A program made the position numbers and the translations under genes. From the NCBI RefSeq assembly GCF_000191065.1, contig NZ_GL872283.1, positions 1,360,497-1,424,496 on the forward strand: a stretch of 64,000 nt of DNA, given 5' to 3'. Below, piece after piece: positions 27,182-35,174 of the stretch (position 1 is its first letter; each line of letters begins with the position of its first letter). The notes below the pieces were generated by a model. It saw only the letters and a program-made list of their open reading frames with translations, made no database searches and had not been told where the DNA came from. Origin of the DNA: Prevotella multiformis DSM 16608. GTDB taxonomy: Bacteria > Bacteroidota > Bacteroidia > Bacteroidales > Bacteroidaceae.

Positions 27182-27720
27182 CGCCCACCCCCTTTCCCGG
27201 TCTTCCCTGCGGCGGCGGCATATACTTCGGATATGCGGACGGGCACCTCGTCGGCAATCCGGGTCTGCTGTTCCCGGCTGCACTGTTCAAAGGGCTTGCC
27301 GAACAGGCTGGACGACCGCTGGTCGCGGACGGCATTGTAGGCCGCCGCCAGCTGATCCTGCACATGGAGATAAGTGTCGTACGATGCCTTGCGGTCGGTC
27401 TGCAGCTGGATGAGATGCCCTTTCCCGTTCGTCTTGACGAACGTCGTCGTCTGCTGCCGTATCGCTCTCATCGTGACGCTCCTGCCGTCGAGCGTCACCT
27501 TGTCGTCTGCACCGATGACAAGCCGGATGACCTTTCTGCTGTCCACCGCCAAGGCGGTCTTCTTCGTCTTGTCGATGGCCGGAAGCCGGCGGGCCAGTCC
27601 TTTGTCGAGATCCATGGAGGAGGCGACAAGGAAGAGTATCAGCAGCATGAACGAGATGTCGGCTGTCGAGGTCGTGTTCAGTCCGGGGACTTTCCGTTTC
27701 TCCCTTCTTCGGAACATCAT
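27178..27720 (-). CDS. ExbD/TolR family biopolymer transport protein
   Basis: Second ExbD paralogue of the operon, 180 residues. The helix segment TSTADISFMLLILFLVASSM carries the Asp of the membrane helix that ExbD uses for proton coupling. The periplasmic part (about 50-180) includes KVTLDGRSVTMRAIRQ and RKASYDTYLHVQDQLAAAYN. It overlaps the flanking genes by 4 bp on both sides. Two different ExbDs per locus is common in Bacteroidales, but why both are needed is not clear from the sequence. Confidence 0.9.
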   Translation of the reverse strand: MMFRRREKRKVPGLNTTSTADISFMLLILFLVASSMDLDKGLARRLPAIDKTKKTALAVDSRKVIRLVIGADDKVTLDGRSVTMRAIRQQTTTFVKTNGKGHLIQLQTDRKASYDTYLHVQDQLAAAYNAVRDQRSSSLFGKPFEQCSREQQTRIADEVPVRISEVYAAAAGKTGKGGGR

Positions 27721-28232
27721 TTCCTGCGCTCCTTTCTGTAATAACGTGTAGCGCCGAATACCACGGCACCTGCAGCCAGGACAAGCAGAAGCAGGGAACT
27801 GTTGACGAACATGTCCGACAGACGGAGCCAGAAAGTGTCCGAGAAGCGCTGTCCGTTGACATTCATCGACTGCGCGGATCCGAACACAAAGGTCAGAACC
27901 AGGATCAACAGGGTTGCGCCGTACGTGATGCAGGCGATCTTCCGTGCGGGAATGCCGTTCGTCATCCCCTCACGGCGGTTCGCCCTCCGCACTCCACGCA
28001 CGACGGCGACAATGGAAACGAGCAGCGCAAGTCCAAACAGAAGTCCTGTAAAACCGAGCAGGACATCGGTCAGCAACGGAGCCTTGAAAGACGGGTCGGC
28101 CGCATAGGGCACGTCGAACCCGACGAGATAGAACGCCAGAAAGACAACGGCCGAAAGGGCCACCGTCACATAGAGAATCCGCTGTGATATGCGTTCCTCA
28201 TCCATTTTTGCCCATCCTTTTCTCTTTTTCAT
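27717..28232 (-). CDS. Membrane protein of unknown function in the ExbB-ExbD operon
   Basis: A 171-residue protein with three hydrophobic segments: ILYVTVALSAVVFLAFYLVG, LLGFTGLLFGLALLVSIVAVV and ACITYGATLLILVLTFVFG, and a fourth near the end (SSLLLLVLAAGAVVFGATRY). It starts MKKRKGWAKMDEE; an internal Met at 28205 is a possible alternative start. The gene lies between exbB and the first exbD, overlaps the latter by 4 bp, and is probably part of the same energising complex or its regulation (inference). I do not recognise a named domain. Confidence 0.8.
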   Translation of the reverse strand: MKKRKGWAKMDEERISQRILYVTVALSAVVFLAFYLVGFDVPYAADPSFKAPLLTDVLLGFTGLLFGLALLVSIVAVVRGVRRANRREGMTNGIPARKIACITYGATLLILVLTFVFGSAQSMNVNGQRFSDTFWLRLSDMFVNSSLLLLVLAAGAVVFGATRYYRKERRK

Positions 28233-28284
28233 CTCACGCTGTCAATTCATAAAAAAACAATCCCTCCGCCAACTTGTCTACTTG

Positions 28285-29085
28285 TCAACTCGCCGACAAC
28301 TTATACTTCATGATCGCATCCAGCAGCGAGATGGCCGACTCCTCCATCTGCGCCGTGATGTGCTCGATCTTCGAGAGAATATAGTTGTAGAACACCTGCA
28401 GCACAAGAGCCACGATGATACCGAAAATGGTCGTTATCAGTGCCACCTTCATGCCGGCAGCCACGATCGTAGGGCTGATGTCGCCGGCCTCCTGTATCTG
28501 GTCGAACGCCATCACCATGCCGATGACCGTCCCGAGGAAACCGAGCGAAGGCGCCATGGCGATGAAGAGCGTGATCCACGAGCAGCCCTTCTCGAGGTTG
28601 GCGCTCTGCACGCTGCCGTAGGAGGTGACGCTCCGCTCGATGTTCTCGATGGAATCGTCGATGCGCAACAGCCCCTGATAACAGATGGATGCCACCGGAC
28701 CGCGCGTGTCACGGCTCAGCCTTTTGGCCTGCTCTATCTCTCCGGCGGCTATCATGTCTTCCAGCCTGCCCACGAACCGTTTGGCATCGATCTCCGACAG
28801 GCTCAGATAGATGATGCGCTCTATACAGAACGCCAGACCCAGCACCAGCGCCAGTGCGACAAGCGACATGAAGCCCGCATTGCCCTCGATGAATTTCCTT
28901 TTCAACGACTGGTGGAAACCGGCATCCTTTGCCGAAGGCTTCTGCACGGCAGCCGTATCGGCGACACCCGTAGCGTTCAGCGCCGCATCCGACAGCGTAT
29001 CGGCAGCGGCCTGCGCTGAAACGGCTGCCGGACAAAAGAAAACGAGCATGGTTATGATGGCGGACAATCCGATTAATTTCCTCAT
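28285..29085 (-). CDS. MotA/TolQ/ExbB proton channel family protein
   Basis: Inner membrane proton channel subunit, 266 residues. A signal-like first helix and a Ser/Ala-rich linker (residues ~30-60) precede the core. The core has FMSLVALALVLGLAFCIERII, then the long cytosolic stretch, then WITLFIAMAPSLGFLGTVIGMVMAFDQIQ and MKVALITTIFGIIVALVLQVFYNYI, which carry the MotA_ExbB signature with conserved Gly, Pro and Thr. It starts the ExbB-hyp-ExbD-ExbD operon. The first segment may be an uncleaved membrane helix or a signal peptide; this is uncertain. No TonB gene is nearby. Confidence 0.93.
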   Translation of the reverse strand: MRKLIGLSAIITMLVFFCPAAVSAQAAADTLSDAALNATGVADTAAVQKPSAKDAGFHQSLKRKFIEGNAGFMSLVALALVLGLAFCIERIIYLSLSEIDAKRFVGRLEDMIAAGEIEQAKRLSRDTRGPVASICYQGLLRIDDSIENIERSVTSYGSVQSANLEKGCSWITLFIAMAPSLGFLGTVIGMVMAFDQIQEAGDISPTIVAAGMKVALITTIFGIIVALVLQVFYNYILSKIEHITAQMEESAISLLDAIMKYKLSAS

Positions 29086-29197
29086 ATTTCTGAACCTGTT
29101 ACGGTCTCCTTGATTTATGCAGGCATCAGCGCCTGTTCAGTGATGAAAGAGACGACTGCCCGCTCTCCGGGCAGAGCCAGCCTCCTGATAATCTGCG

Positions 29198-29205
29198 CAA
29201 AGGTA
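29198..29205 (-). promoter_or_regulatory. Promoter -7 box of the exbB operon
   Basis: TACCTTTG on the minus strand, about 113 nt before the exbB start at 29085. Confidence 0.65.
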
Positions 29206-29301
29206 TATAAAAATGTAATAACAGCCAAGCCTTTGTGCTTTAAAAGATTTTAAAGCCCGAACGGCTTGTCCTACGAAGCCGCGCGCCCCCCCCGCATCCT
29301 C

Positions 29302-29775
29302 CTACGGTATCGGCACGCCATGCGTGTTCTTTGTCTCGTCGATGACGAAGATGCTGTGCAGGCTTCCGATGCAGTCGATCTTGCCCAGCGTGTTGAGCAT
29401 GAACTGCTGGTAGCTCTTCATATCCTGCGCATACACCTTGATGAGGAAGTCGTAATCGCCGCTGGTGTTATAGCACTCCGTAATCTCGTCAATGCCCTGC
29501 ACCACGTCCATGAATTCCTGGATCAGCCCCTGCGAGTGCTGCTTCAGCCGGATGTTGCACAGCACCATGATACCGTTCCCCACCTTGTGGGCATCGACGA
29601 CCGCCATGTACCGCTCGATGTAGCCTTCCCGCTCCAGCCGCTTCTGTCGTTCGAAGACCGGCGACGGAGAGAGGTGTACCCGTGCCGCCAGTTCCTTCAC
29701 CGTCAGATGGGAGTCCTGCTGCAGGATTTTCAGAATCCGGCGGTCTGTCTCGTCCAGACTGGTTGTATGCTCCAT
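29302..29775 (-). CDS. Lrp/AsnC family transcriptional regulator
   Basis: Leucine-responsive-family regulator, 157 residues. The start is set at ATG 29775 (MEHTTSLDETDRRILKIL); the in-frame extension upstream runs through the divergent promoter and is not protein-like. The HTH is DETDRRILKILQQDSHLTVKE then LSPSPVFERQKRLEREGYI. The RAM domain contains VLCNIRLKQHSQGLIQEFMD and ECYNTSGDYDFLIKVYAQ. It stands back-to-back with a MetE-like gene at 29937, so control of methionine/methyl metabolism in response to an amino acid is a natural guess (inference). Confidence 0.94.
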   Translation of the reverse strand: MEHTTSLDETDRRILKILQQDSHLTVKELAARVHLSPSPVFERQKRLEREGYIERYMAVVDAHKVGNGIMVLCNIRLKQHSQGLIQEFMDVVQGIDEITECYNTSGDYDFLIKVYAQDMKSYQQFMLNTLGKIDCIGSLHSIFVIDETKNTHGVPIP

Positions 29776-29826
29776 TTCTTCCACTTTTTGCAGAATAATA
29801 TTCTGCCAGATTGCATAAAAACATGG

Positions 29827-29834
29827 CAAAGGTA
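29827..29834 (-). promoter_or_regulatory. Promoter -7 box of the Lrp gene
   Basis: TACCTTTG on the minus strand, 52 nt before the ATG at 29775. It lies back-to-back with the metE-like promoter, so a protein bound here could affect both. Confidence 0.65.
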
Positions 29835-29862
29835 GCATATTTTCCTGAATAATGCAGGATAT

Positions 29863-29893
29863 TTTGAGGAGAATTATCTTTTGCATAACTTTG
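29863..29893 (+). promoter_or_regulatory. Promoter of the MetE-like gene
   Basis: TTTG (29863-29866) and TAACTTTG (29886-29893), 19 bp apart, lie 43 bp before the ATG at 29937. The gap to the divergent Lrp promoter is about 29 bp, a likely place for regulator binding. Confidence 0.75.
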
Positions 29894-29936
29894 CACCCAC
29901 AATCCGTCAGGAACAAAACAAAAGAACAGAAGATAT

Positions 29937-31058
29937 ATGAGCAACATTCCATCCAACGCACCTTACCGTGCCGACATCGTGGGCAGTTTCCTCCGCCCGG
30001 CAGAACTGAAGGAGGCAAGAAAACAGTTTACAGAAGGAAAGATAGACCGCCGGCAGCTGAAAGCCGTGGAAGACCGCCTGATTACCGACCTGATTGCCAA
30101 ACAGAAAGCGCACGGCCTGAAAGTAATCACCGACGGTGAGTTCCGGAGAAGCTACTGGCACCTGGACTTCATGTGGGGATTCAACGGCATCGAGGAGATA
30201 GAACTCGAACACGGCTATCAGTTCCACGGCGAGGAGACGACACCAGGCTCTATCCGCCTGACAGGACGCATCAGCGGAGAGAACCACCCCTTCGTCGAGC
30301 ACTTCAGGTTCGTCAAGCAGTTTGAAGAGGAGGGCACCACCGCACGCCAGACAATCCCCGCTCCGGCGCAGCTGCTCGCCGAGCTTTACCGGGGCGACAA
30401 CACGAAGAACACGGAGGCGGTGTACCCCGACTTCGACCTGCTCCTGCACGACATCGCCGAGGCTTACCGGCAGGTAATAGCCGACCTCCACGCCGCAGGC
30501 TGCCGCAACATACAGTTCGACGACTGTACATGGGGAATGATCGTCGACAAGGATTACTGGAAGGCGCGCGAGGGCGACCACGCCACCCTGGAGAACGAGG
30601 CGGAGAAATACCTGAAGATAAACAACCTCGCACTCGAAGGCAAACCGGCCGACATCGCTTTCACCACCCATATCTGCCGGGGCAACTACCATTCCACCTA
30701 CGCCTGCCGGGGGGCTTACGACCCGGTGGCACCGTTCGTCTTCGCACAGGAGAATGTCGATGCCTTCTATCTGGAATACGACGACGAACGTTCCGGAGGT
30801 TTCGAACCGCTGGAATACGTGCCTGCCGACAAGAAAGTCGTACTGGGACTGATTACGACCAAACGGCCGGAGCTGGAGGACGAAGCGCAGGTCAAGGCAC
30901 GCATTGCAGATGCCGAACTGTATGTCGCCCACGACAACCTCTGCCTCAGTCCGCAGTGCGGCTTCGCTTCCTGCGAGATCGGCAACAAACTGACCGAGGA
31001 GGAACAGTGGGCAAAGATCGACCTCGTGCAGAAGATCGCCGCCGACGTGTGGAAATAA
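29937..31058 (+). CDS. MetE-family (cobalamin-independent) methyltransferase, YxjG-like short form
   Basis: A 373-residue protein like the C-terminal catalytic half of MetE and the Bacillus YxjG/YxjH group. These transfer a methyl group to homocysteine or related thiols, but without the N-terminal half the natural donor is uncertain. RADIVGSFLRPAELKEAR and GLKVITDGEFRRSYWHLDF are the N-terminal barrel signature. Predicted zinc ligands are His and Cys in THICRGNYHS (about residues 245-247), Glu in YLEYDDER (about 279) and Cys in SPQCGFAS (about 340). QFDDCTWGM is a substrate-site loop. It is divergent from an Lrp regulator and followed by a hairpin. Confidence 0.92.
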   Translation: MSNIPSNAPYRADIVGSFLRPAELKEARKQFTEGKIDRRQLKAVEDRLITDLIAKQKAHGLKVITDGEFRRSYWHLDFMWGFNGIEEIELEHGYQFHGEETTPGSIRLTGRISGENHPFVEHFRFVKQFEEEGTTARQTIPAPAQLLAELYRGDNTKNTEAVYPDFDLLLHDIAEAYRQVIADLHAAGCRNIQFDDCTWGMIVDKDYWKAREGDHATLENEAEKYLKINNLALEGKPADIAFTTHICRGNYHSTYACRGAYDPVAPFVFAQENVDAFYLEYDDERSGGFEPLEYVPADKKVVLGLITTKRPELEDEAQVKARIADAELYVAHDNLCLSPQCGFASCEIGNKLTEEEQWAKIDLVQKIAADVWK

Positions 31059-31078
31059 AGACACCCGTGGAAACACAT

Positions 31079-31115
31079 TGAGGGCGTGCCCGACAGTCTG
31101 CCGGGTACGCCCTCA
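31079..31115. terminator. Hairpin terminator between convergent genes
   Basis: The 14-bp stem (31079-31092 with 31102-31115, one G-T wobble) follows the MetE-like gene by 20 bp. Its U-run is weak. It faces the end of the minus-strand lipoprotein gene at 31270 and may serve both directions. Confidence 0.7.
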
Positions 31116-31269
31116 TTCCGTTCATACGCCGTTCCGGTTGTCCGCCATCAGAACCGCACAGAAAAACTTAGTCGGAAATCCCGACACATCTCAAGGCTGG
31201 CTTTAAACAGCCGCCGTCACACAACCCTGTCAGCCAACTTGTCAACCCGTCGACTGTCAACTCATCTAC

Positions 31270-32118
31270 TCACTTCCCCGTTCTTATATTGAACTCCGTC
31301 ACCTTGCTGATGCTCTTCTGTCCTTGCAGGACCGTCAAGGCGAATGCGACCCTCCCGGCCTTCAGTTTCCTGTCGGCTTTGACGAGCGCCGTATAGCGGA
31401 TGCCCTTGCCGGGGGCGATGCTCTCCACATGAATGGAAGGACTGATGTAGATGTGCGGATTGCCTGTCGTCTCCAGCACCGAGGGCTGAACATCATAGAC
31501 AGGCTTCTCCCCGCGGTTCATCACCTCAAAGATGATCTTTCCGACCTCATTGCGCGAGAGCACACCGTCCTGGTTGTCATCCACAAAGCGGGCATTCAGG
31601 ATCTCGATGTTAGGCGTATAGCGGTAACTTCCGGCCAGATCCTCCACACTCGACTCCGCCGGAGCCTTTGTCTTGGGCTGGGCGGCACTGTAATCGCCTG
31701 TATAGTCGCTGCCCTGGAAGTCGTAGAGGCGGTCGTCGCCGGAGTTCGTCGCATCAAATCCGCTGCTGTCACGTCTGCCGGACAGGGCGTAGTCGTCCGT
31801 CTGACTGTAATCATCCCGCCCCGTACGGCTCCGCTGCATACGGGCCTTGCGCTGCTGCACCTTCTCATAACGGTCGTGTACCTCGTCCTGCACACGCTGG
31901 TCGGCCTTTGCACCTGCCGAAGCACCGATAATGGCACCGCCCGCCATGCCGACAATCGTCCCTATATCCGAACCGCGTGCGCCGCCCGCAATACCGCCGA
32001 TGGCACTGCCCAGCACACTGCCCAGCGATCCGCCGGTCATCGCTCCCGAGCCGGCATACGTCCCGCAGCTGCTCAGCAGGACAGTTGCCGAAACTGGTAG
32101 AATAAACAACTTCTTCAT
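31270..32118 (-). CDS. Glycine-zipper lipoprotein
   Basis: Envelope lipoprotein of 282 residues. The signal peptide MKKLFILPVSATVLLSSC ends in lipobox LLSSC, so Cys-18 is likely lipidated. Residues ~22-70 form a glycine-zipper membrane segment (SLGSVLGSAIGGIAGGARG, then GTIVGMAGGAIIGASAG). A basic, low-complexity middle follows, then a C-terminal beta domain (IEILNARFVDDNQDGVL ... GRVAFALTVLQGQKSISKV) like CARDB-type folds. DDNQDGVLSRNEVGKI resembles an EF-hand/dockerin calcium loop. The function is unknown; glycine-zipper lipoproteins often act in envelope stability. Confidence 0.85.
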   Translation of the reverse strand: MKKLFILPVSATVLLSSCGTYAGSGAMTGGSLGSVLGSAIGGIAGGARGSDIGTIVGMAGGAIIGASAGAKADQRVQDEVHDRYEKVQQRKARMQRSRTGRDDYSQTDDYALSGRRDSSGFDATNSGDDRLYDFQGSDYTGDYSAAQPKTKAPAESSVEDLAGSYRYTPNIEILNARFVDDNQDGVLSRNEVGKIIFEVMNRGEKPVYDVQPSVLETTGNPHIYISPSIHVESIAPGKGIRYTALVKADRKLKAGRVAFALTVLQGQKSISKVTEFNIRTGK

Positions 32119-32142
32119 AACTTACAAATTACTTTATGTTCA

Positions 32143-32150
32143 CAAAGGTA
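32143..32150 (-). promoter_or_regulatory. Promoter -7 box of the lipoprotein gene
   Basis: TACCTTTG on the minus strand, 25 nt before the ATG at 32118. Confidence 0.6.
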
Positions 32151-32229
32151 GCTATTTTCTCCCATATCCGCAAAGCCATTTCCCTACCAGACAAGGGGAA
32201 AACCCTAAAACTGCACTTCCCAACCGACC

Positions 32230-32296
32230 GGGAATACGATTCCCAACCGATGGGTACACCTGTTCCCAACGGCTGGGAACAGGAGTACCAGGCACT
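32230..32296. repeat. Palindromic repeat element with the 22-bp core
   Basis: Two inverted copies of the 22-bp family (32251-32268 and 32275-32296) flank ACGGC and can form a stem of about 16 bp. A smaller perfect palindrome GGGAATACGATTCCC lies at 32230-32244. The 32275-32296 unit differs by one base from the unit at 9218 in the other array. The element lies at the left edge of the restriction island. Confidence 0.7.
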
Positions 32297-32430
32297 GATA
32301 AAAACGGACTTTTGTAGCAGTGCATCAGCCTAAGAACAAGAATTGCAAATTTAATAATAGAATATAATTCATTTTATTGCGAATATCCTATAAACTTTAT
32401 CAAGACATTCTTTATATGGGAAAAAAAACG

Positions 32431-32438
32431 TATCTTTG
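32431..32438 (+). promoter_or_regulatory. Promoter -7 box of the restriction-modification operon
   Basis: TATCTTTG matches TAnnTTTG and lies 20 bp before the ATG of the XRE controller. No clear -33 TTTG is present. The controller may bind around here (inference from C-protein systems). Confidence 0.6.
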
Positions 32439-32458
32439 CCAAGAGAAACGATTACTAT

Positions 32459-32686
32459 ATGGCAAGTAAAAATTTAAATAGGCTAAAAGTAGTTCTTGCA
32501 GAAAAGCGACGGACGAACAAATGGTTGGCTGAACAGTTAGGTAAAGACCAAACAACTGTATCTAAATGGTGTACCAATTCAAGTCAGCCAGATTTAGGCA
32601 ATCTGATGCAGATTGCAAAAATATTAGATGTAGAACTGACAGACTTGGTAAGGTTCGAAGAATTTAAGAAAGATGGAACAGAATAA
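32459..32686 (+). CDS. XRE-type HTH protein, likely controller of the restriction-modification operon
   Basis: A 75-residue single-domain DNA-binding protein. The HTH spans about residues 8-60: LKVVLAEKRRTNKWLAEQLG, QTTVSKWCTNSSQPDLGNL and IAKILDVELTDLVRF. Size and place match controller (C) proteins that time expression of methylase before endonuclease. It is the first gene of the operon, and its end overlaps the next small ORF by 14 bp. No C-box operator could be confirmed by eye. Its low GC content matches the methylase genes and not the flanking host genes. Confidence 0.85.
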   Translation: MASKNLNRLKVVLAEKRRTNKWLAEQLGKDQTTVSKWCTNSSQPDLGNLMQIAKILDVELTDLVRFEEFKKDGTE

Positions 32687-32831
32687 GAACAGATTACTCT
32701 TTGAGCAGATAAATAAAATTAGTGAGGTTATTTCAACCCTCTCGGAAAACTTCTCGCAGGAGGATGTTGCTGATGAAATCAATTTTTTATCAGTAGCGAG
32801 AGATAATTTGAAAGACTGGGGTGAGAAATAA
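32673..32831 (+). CDS. Small 52-residue protein of unknown function in the restriction-modification operon
   Basis: A 52-codon frame starting at ATG 32673, overlapping the end of the XRE gene by 14 bp and ending 2 bp before the first methyltransferase ATG. Its product (MEQNKNRLLFEQINKISEVI ... DNLKDWGEK) is charged and helical, with an AGGAG-like sequence inside that could be the ribosome site of the next gene. Tight spacing on both sides supports translation. I do not recognise a family. It may be a regulator or accessory of the methylases (inference). Confidence 0.6.
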   Translation: MEQNKNRLLFEQINKISEVISTLSENFSQEDVADEINFLSVARDNLKDWGEK

Positions 32832-32833
32832 CA

Positions 32834-34000
32834 ATGACGGAGAATAAAAACATACAGAACACGCAAGCTAATTTAGACTTGCAAGGTGATTCGTGGGTGG
32901 ATAGAGAGTTTTCTTATCCAAATAGGACTATTCGCCTTGCAACATCTTTTAGTGGTATAGGAGCAATAGAACACGCATTCAAAAGATTGAATCTGAATGT
33001 CGAGATTGTATTTGCAGGGGATATAGATGCGAACTGCAAAAAAGCATACTTTGCAAATTACAAAATATCGGAAGAACAATGGCACACGGATATACAAAAT
33101 TTAGATGCAAGGCCGTACAAAGGCAAGGTTGACCTGTTTGTTGGTGGGGCACCTTGTCAAGCGTTTTCTATCGTTGGAGATCAACGAGGATTTGATGATA
33201 CAAGAGGTACGCTGTTTAGAGAATTTGCAAGGGTTGTAAAAGAGTGTCAGCCAAAGGTTTTTATATTTGAAAATGTGCAGGGATTGTTTAAGCATGATCA
33301 GGGTCGCACATGGGAGGTAATATACAATACGTTCAAGGACTATTGTGGATATGATGTGCATTACCAACTTCTTAACGCAAGAGATTATGGTATACCGCAG
33401 ACAAGGGAACGTTTATATTGTGTCGGTTTTAAGAAAAAGACAAAATTCAAATATCCTGCCCCAATTCCTCTCAGATATAAAATGTATGATTTTTTAGAGG
33501 ATTACACAAACAGTGAATATTTCGAGAAGGATAAAGGTGTTAAGGTGTTGACTTCAAATGAAGAACATCGCCAAGCTATAATTGGAGGATCTGCATCGGA
33601 GAGATTCAATGATTTCATTTTCCCTGTGAGAGAAATTGATGATAAATATTATCTTTCAAAAAAAGTTGCAAAGTATGTATTGTGTCCTGGTACAAAAACA
33701 TTTAAAACACCAATAAAGACAGATTTGGATATAGCTCGTCCACTGTTACAATCGATGCATAAAATGCATCGTGCTGGTGTAGACAACTATGTTACATACA
33801 AAAAAGATAAAGGTGTTAATGGTTTGAGAAAACTCACTCCAAGAGAATGCTTACGTCTTATGGGATTTAAGGATGATTTCAAAATAGCAGTAAGCAATAC
33901 ATCTGCATATATGGAAGCAGGAAACAGCATCGTTGTTGATGTCCTTATAGCATTGCTGAAACAGATGGATATAACGAAATATGGAATAGAAAATGAATAA
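32834..34000 (+). CDS. DNA (cytosine-5-)-methyltransferase 1
   Basis: C5-cytosine methylase of a type II-like system, 388 residues. Motif I is TIRLATSFSGIGAIEHAF, motif IV GGAPCQAFSIVGD with catalytic Cys-108, motif VI FIFENVQGL, motif VIII QTRERLYCVGF, and motifs IX-X LTPRECLRLMGF and AGNSIVVDVLI. The target recognition region lies between VIII and IX (about residues 215-320). It is about 60% identical by eye to the next gene outside that region. Its end overlaps the second methylase start by 8 bp. It should protect one strand of the recognition site (inference from paired C5 methylases). The AT-rich composition suggests acquisition. Confidence 0.96.
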   Translation: MTENKNIQNTQANLDLQGDSWVDREFSYPNRTIRLATSFSGIGAIEHAFKRLNLNVEIVFAGDIDANCKKAYFANYKISEEQWHTDIQNLDARPYKGKVDLFVGGAPCQAFSIVGDQRGFDDTRGTLFREFARVVKECQPKVFIFENVQGLFKHDQGRTWEVIYNTFKDYCGYDVHYQLLNARDYGIPQTRERLYCVGFKKKTKFKYPAPIPLRYKMYDFLEDYTNSEYFEKDKGVKVLTSNEEHRQAIIGGSASERFNDFIFPVREIDDKYYLSKKVAKYVLCPGTKTFKTPIKTDLDIARPLLQSMHKMHRAGVDNYVTYKKDKGVNGLRKLTPRECLRLMGFKDDFKIAVSNTSAYMEAGNSIVVDVLIALLKQMDITKYGIENE

Positions 34001-35174
34001 TATATATTCTAACATACAAAACACGAGAGCCAATATTGATTCTAAAACGGATTGGCGTCTTCATGAGTTCTCTCATCCCGAGAGAACCATAAGGCTTGCC
34101 ACATCTTTTAGTGGTATTGGCGCTATAGAACATTCCATGCATCGTTTAGGTCTTAAATGCCAAATACAGTTTGCTGGAGACATTGATGCGAACTGCAAAA
34201 AAACATATTTCGCAAATTATCCAATATCTGAAGCTCAATGGCATACAGATGTGCATGACTTCGATGCAAAGCCATACAAAGGCAAAGTTGATTTGTTTGT
34301 GGGTGGAGCACCATGCCAAGCTTTTTCTTTACGTGGAAAGCACGGAGGATTTGAAGATACACGAGGTACATTGTTTCGTGAATTTGCCCGTATAGTTATA
34401 GAGTGTAAACCTAAAGTCTTTATCTTTGAAAATGTAAAAGGAATGCTTAGTCATGACAAAGGTAAAACATGGAAAGTTATAAAAGAAACTTTTGAGGATG
34501 ATTGCAATTATGATGTGTACTATCAGGTTTTAAATGGCAAAGATTATGGTGTACCACAAAGTCGTGACCGCATATATTGTATTGGATTTAAGAAAGAGAC
34601 AGATTTCAAATATCCAGCACCAATACCTTTGGTGAAAACAGTGTATGATTATCTTCAGAAAAAATTTGAAAAAAGATATTTGCTTAGGCAAAAAGGAGTA
34701 AACTTTATAACAAGAAGTATAAATTACCAAAAAAGTTACACCCAAATCAACGGAGATATTCTCTTGTGCCAAAAAAGGAATCAGCAGTTTAACTGGCATG
34801 GCGACTTTGTCTTTCATCCTAAAATGAAAGACGACACCAAAACACCTCAAACTGATGAGTATCTTTTCGCCTTGAAAGATTATGAGGAAAGTTATTTCAA
34901 AGATAATCATTCCGAAAGATATGCAATAAGACCATGTGGTGAAAAGAGCGAAATGATGGAAGAAGTTGATGCCACTATGATAGACGTTCAATATGGTAGG
35001 TTTCGCAAACTAACACCACGTGAATGTCTTCGTTTGATGGGATTTGATGATACTTTCAAAATTGTTTGCTCTGATATAGAAACTTACAAACAAGCAGGCA
35101 ATAGCATTATAGTTGATGTTCTAATGGCATTATTGAAACAAATTGATATAACAAAATACGGACATAATGGCTGA
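33993..35174 (+). CDS. DNA (cytosine-5-)-methyltransferase 2
   Basis: Second C5 methylase, 393 residues. Motifs: TIRLATSFSGIGAIEHSM (I), GGAPCQAFSLRGKHGG with Cys-108 (IV), FIFENVKGML (VI), QSRDRIYCIGF (VIII), LTPRECLRLMGF (IX) and AGNSIIVDVLMALLK (X). Its variable region (about 215-330) is unrelated in sequence to that of the first methylase, so the two likely recognise different strands or sites. ATG overlaps the upstream stop by 8 bp, and its own end overlaps the McrB-like gene by 8 bp. It is AT-rich like its neighbour. Confidence 0.96.
   Translation: MNNIYSNIQNTRANIDSKTDWRLHEFSHPERTIRLATSFSGIGAIEHSMHRLGLKCQIQFAGDIDANCKKTYFANYPISEAQWHTDVHDFDAKPYKGKVDLFVGGAPCQAFSLRGKHGGFEDTRGTLFREFARIVIECKPKVFIFENVKGMLSHDKGKTWKVIKETFEDDCNYDVYYQVLNGKDYGVPQSRDRIYCIGFKKETDFKYPAPIPLVKTVYDYLQKKFEKRYLLRQKGVNFITRSINYQKSYTQINGDILLCQKRNQQFNWHGDFVFHPKMKDDTKTPQTDEYLFALKDYEESYFKDNHSERYAIRPCGEKSEMMEEVDATMIDVQYGRFRKLTPRECLRLMGFDDTFKIVCSDIETYKQAGNSIIVDVLMALLKQIDITKYGHNG

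Noticed and set aside
29137..29301. Riboswitch upstream of the exbB operon or the MetE-like gene
   Set aside because: The leaders are too short or lack recognisable conserved aptamer motifs.
29907..31076. 389-codon open frame on the minus strand opposite the MetE-like gene
   Set aside because: The plus-strand protein has clear family motifs and a promoter; the antisense frame is Leu/Val-rich shadow sequence.
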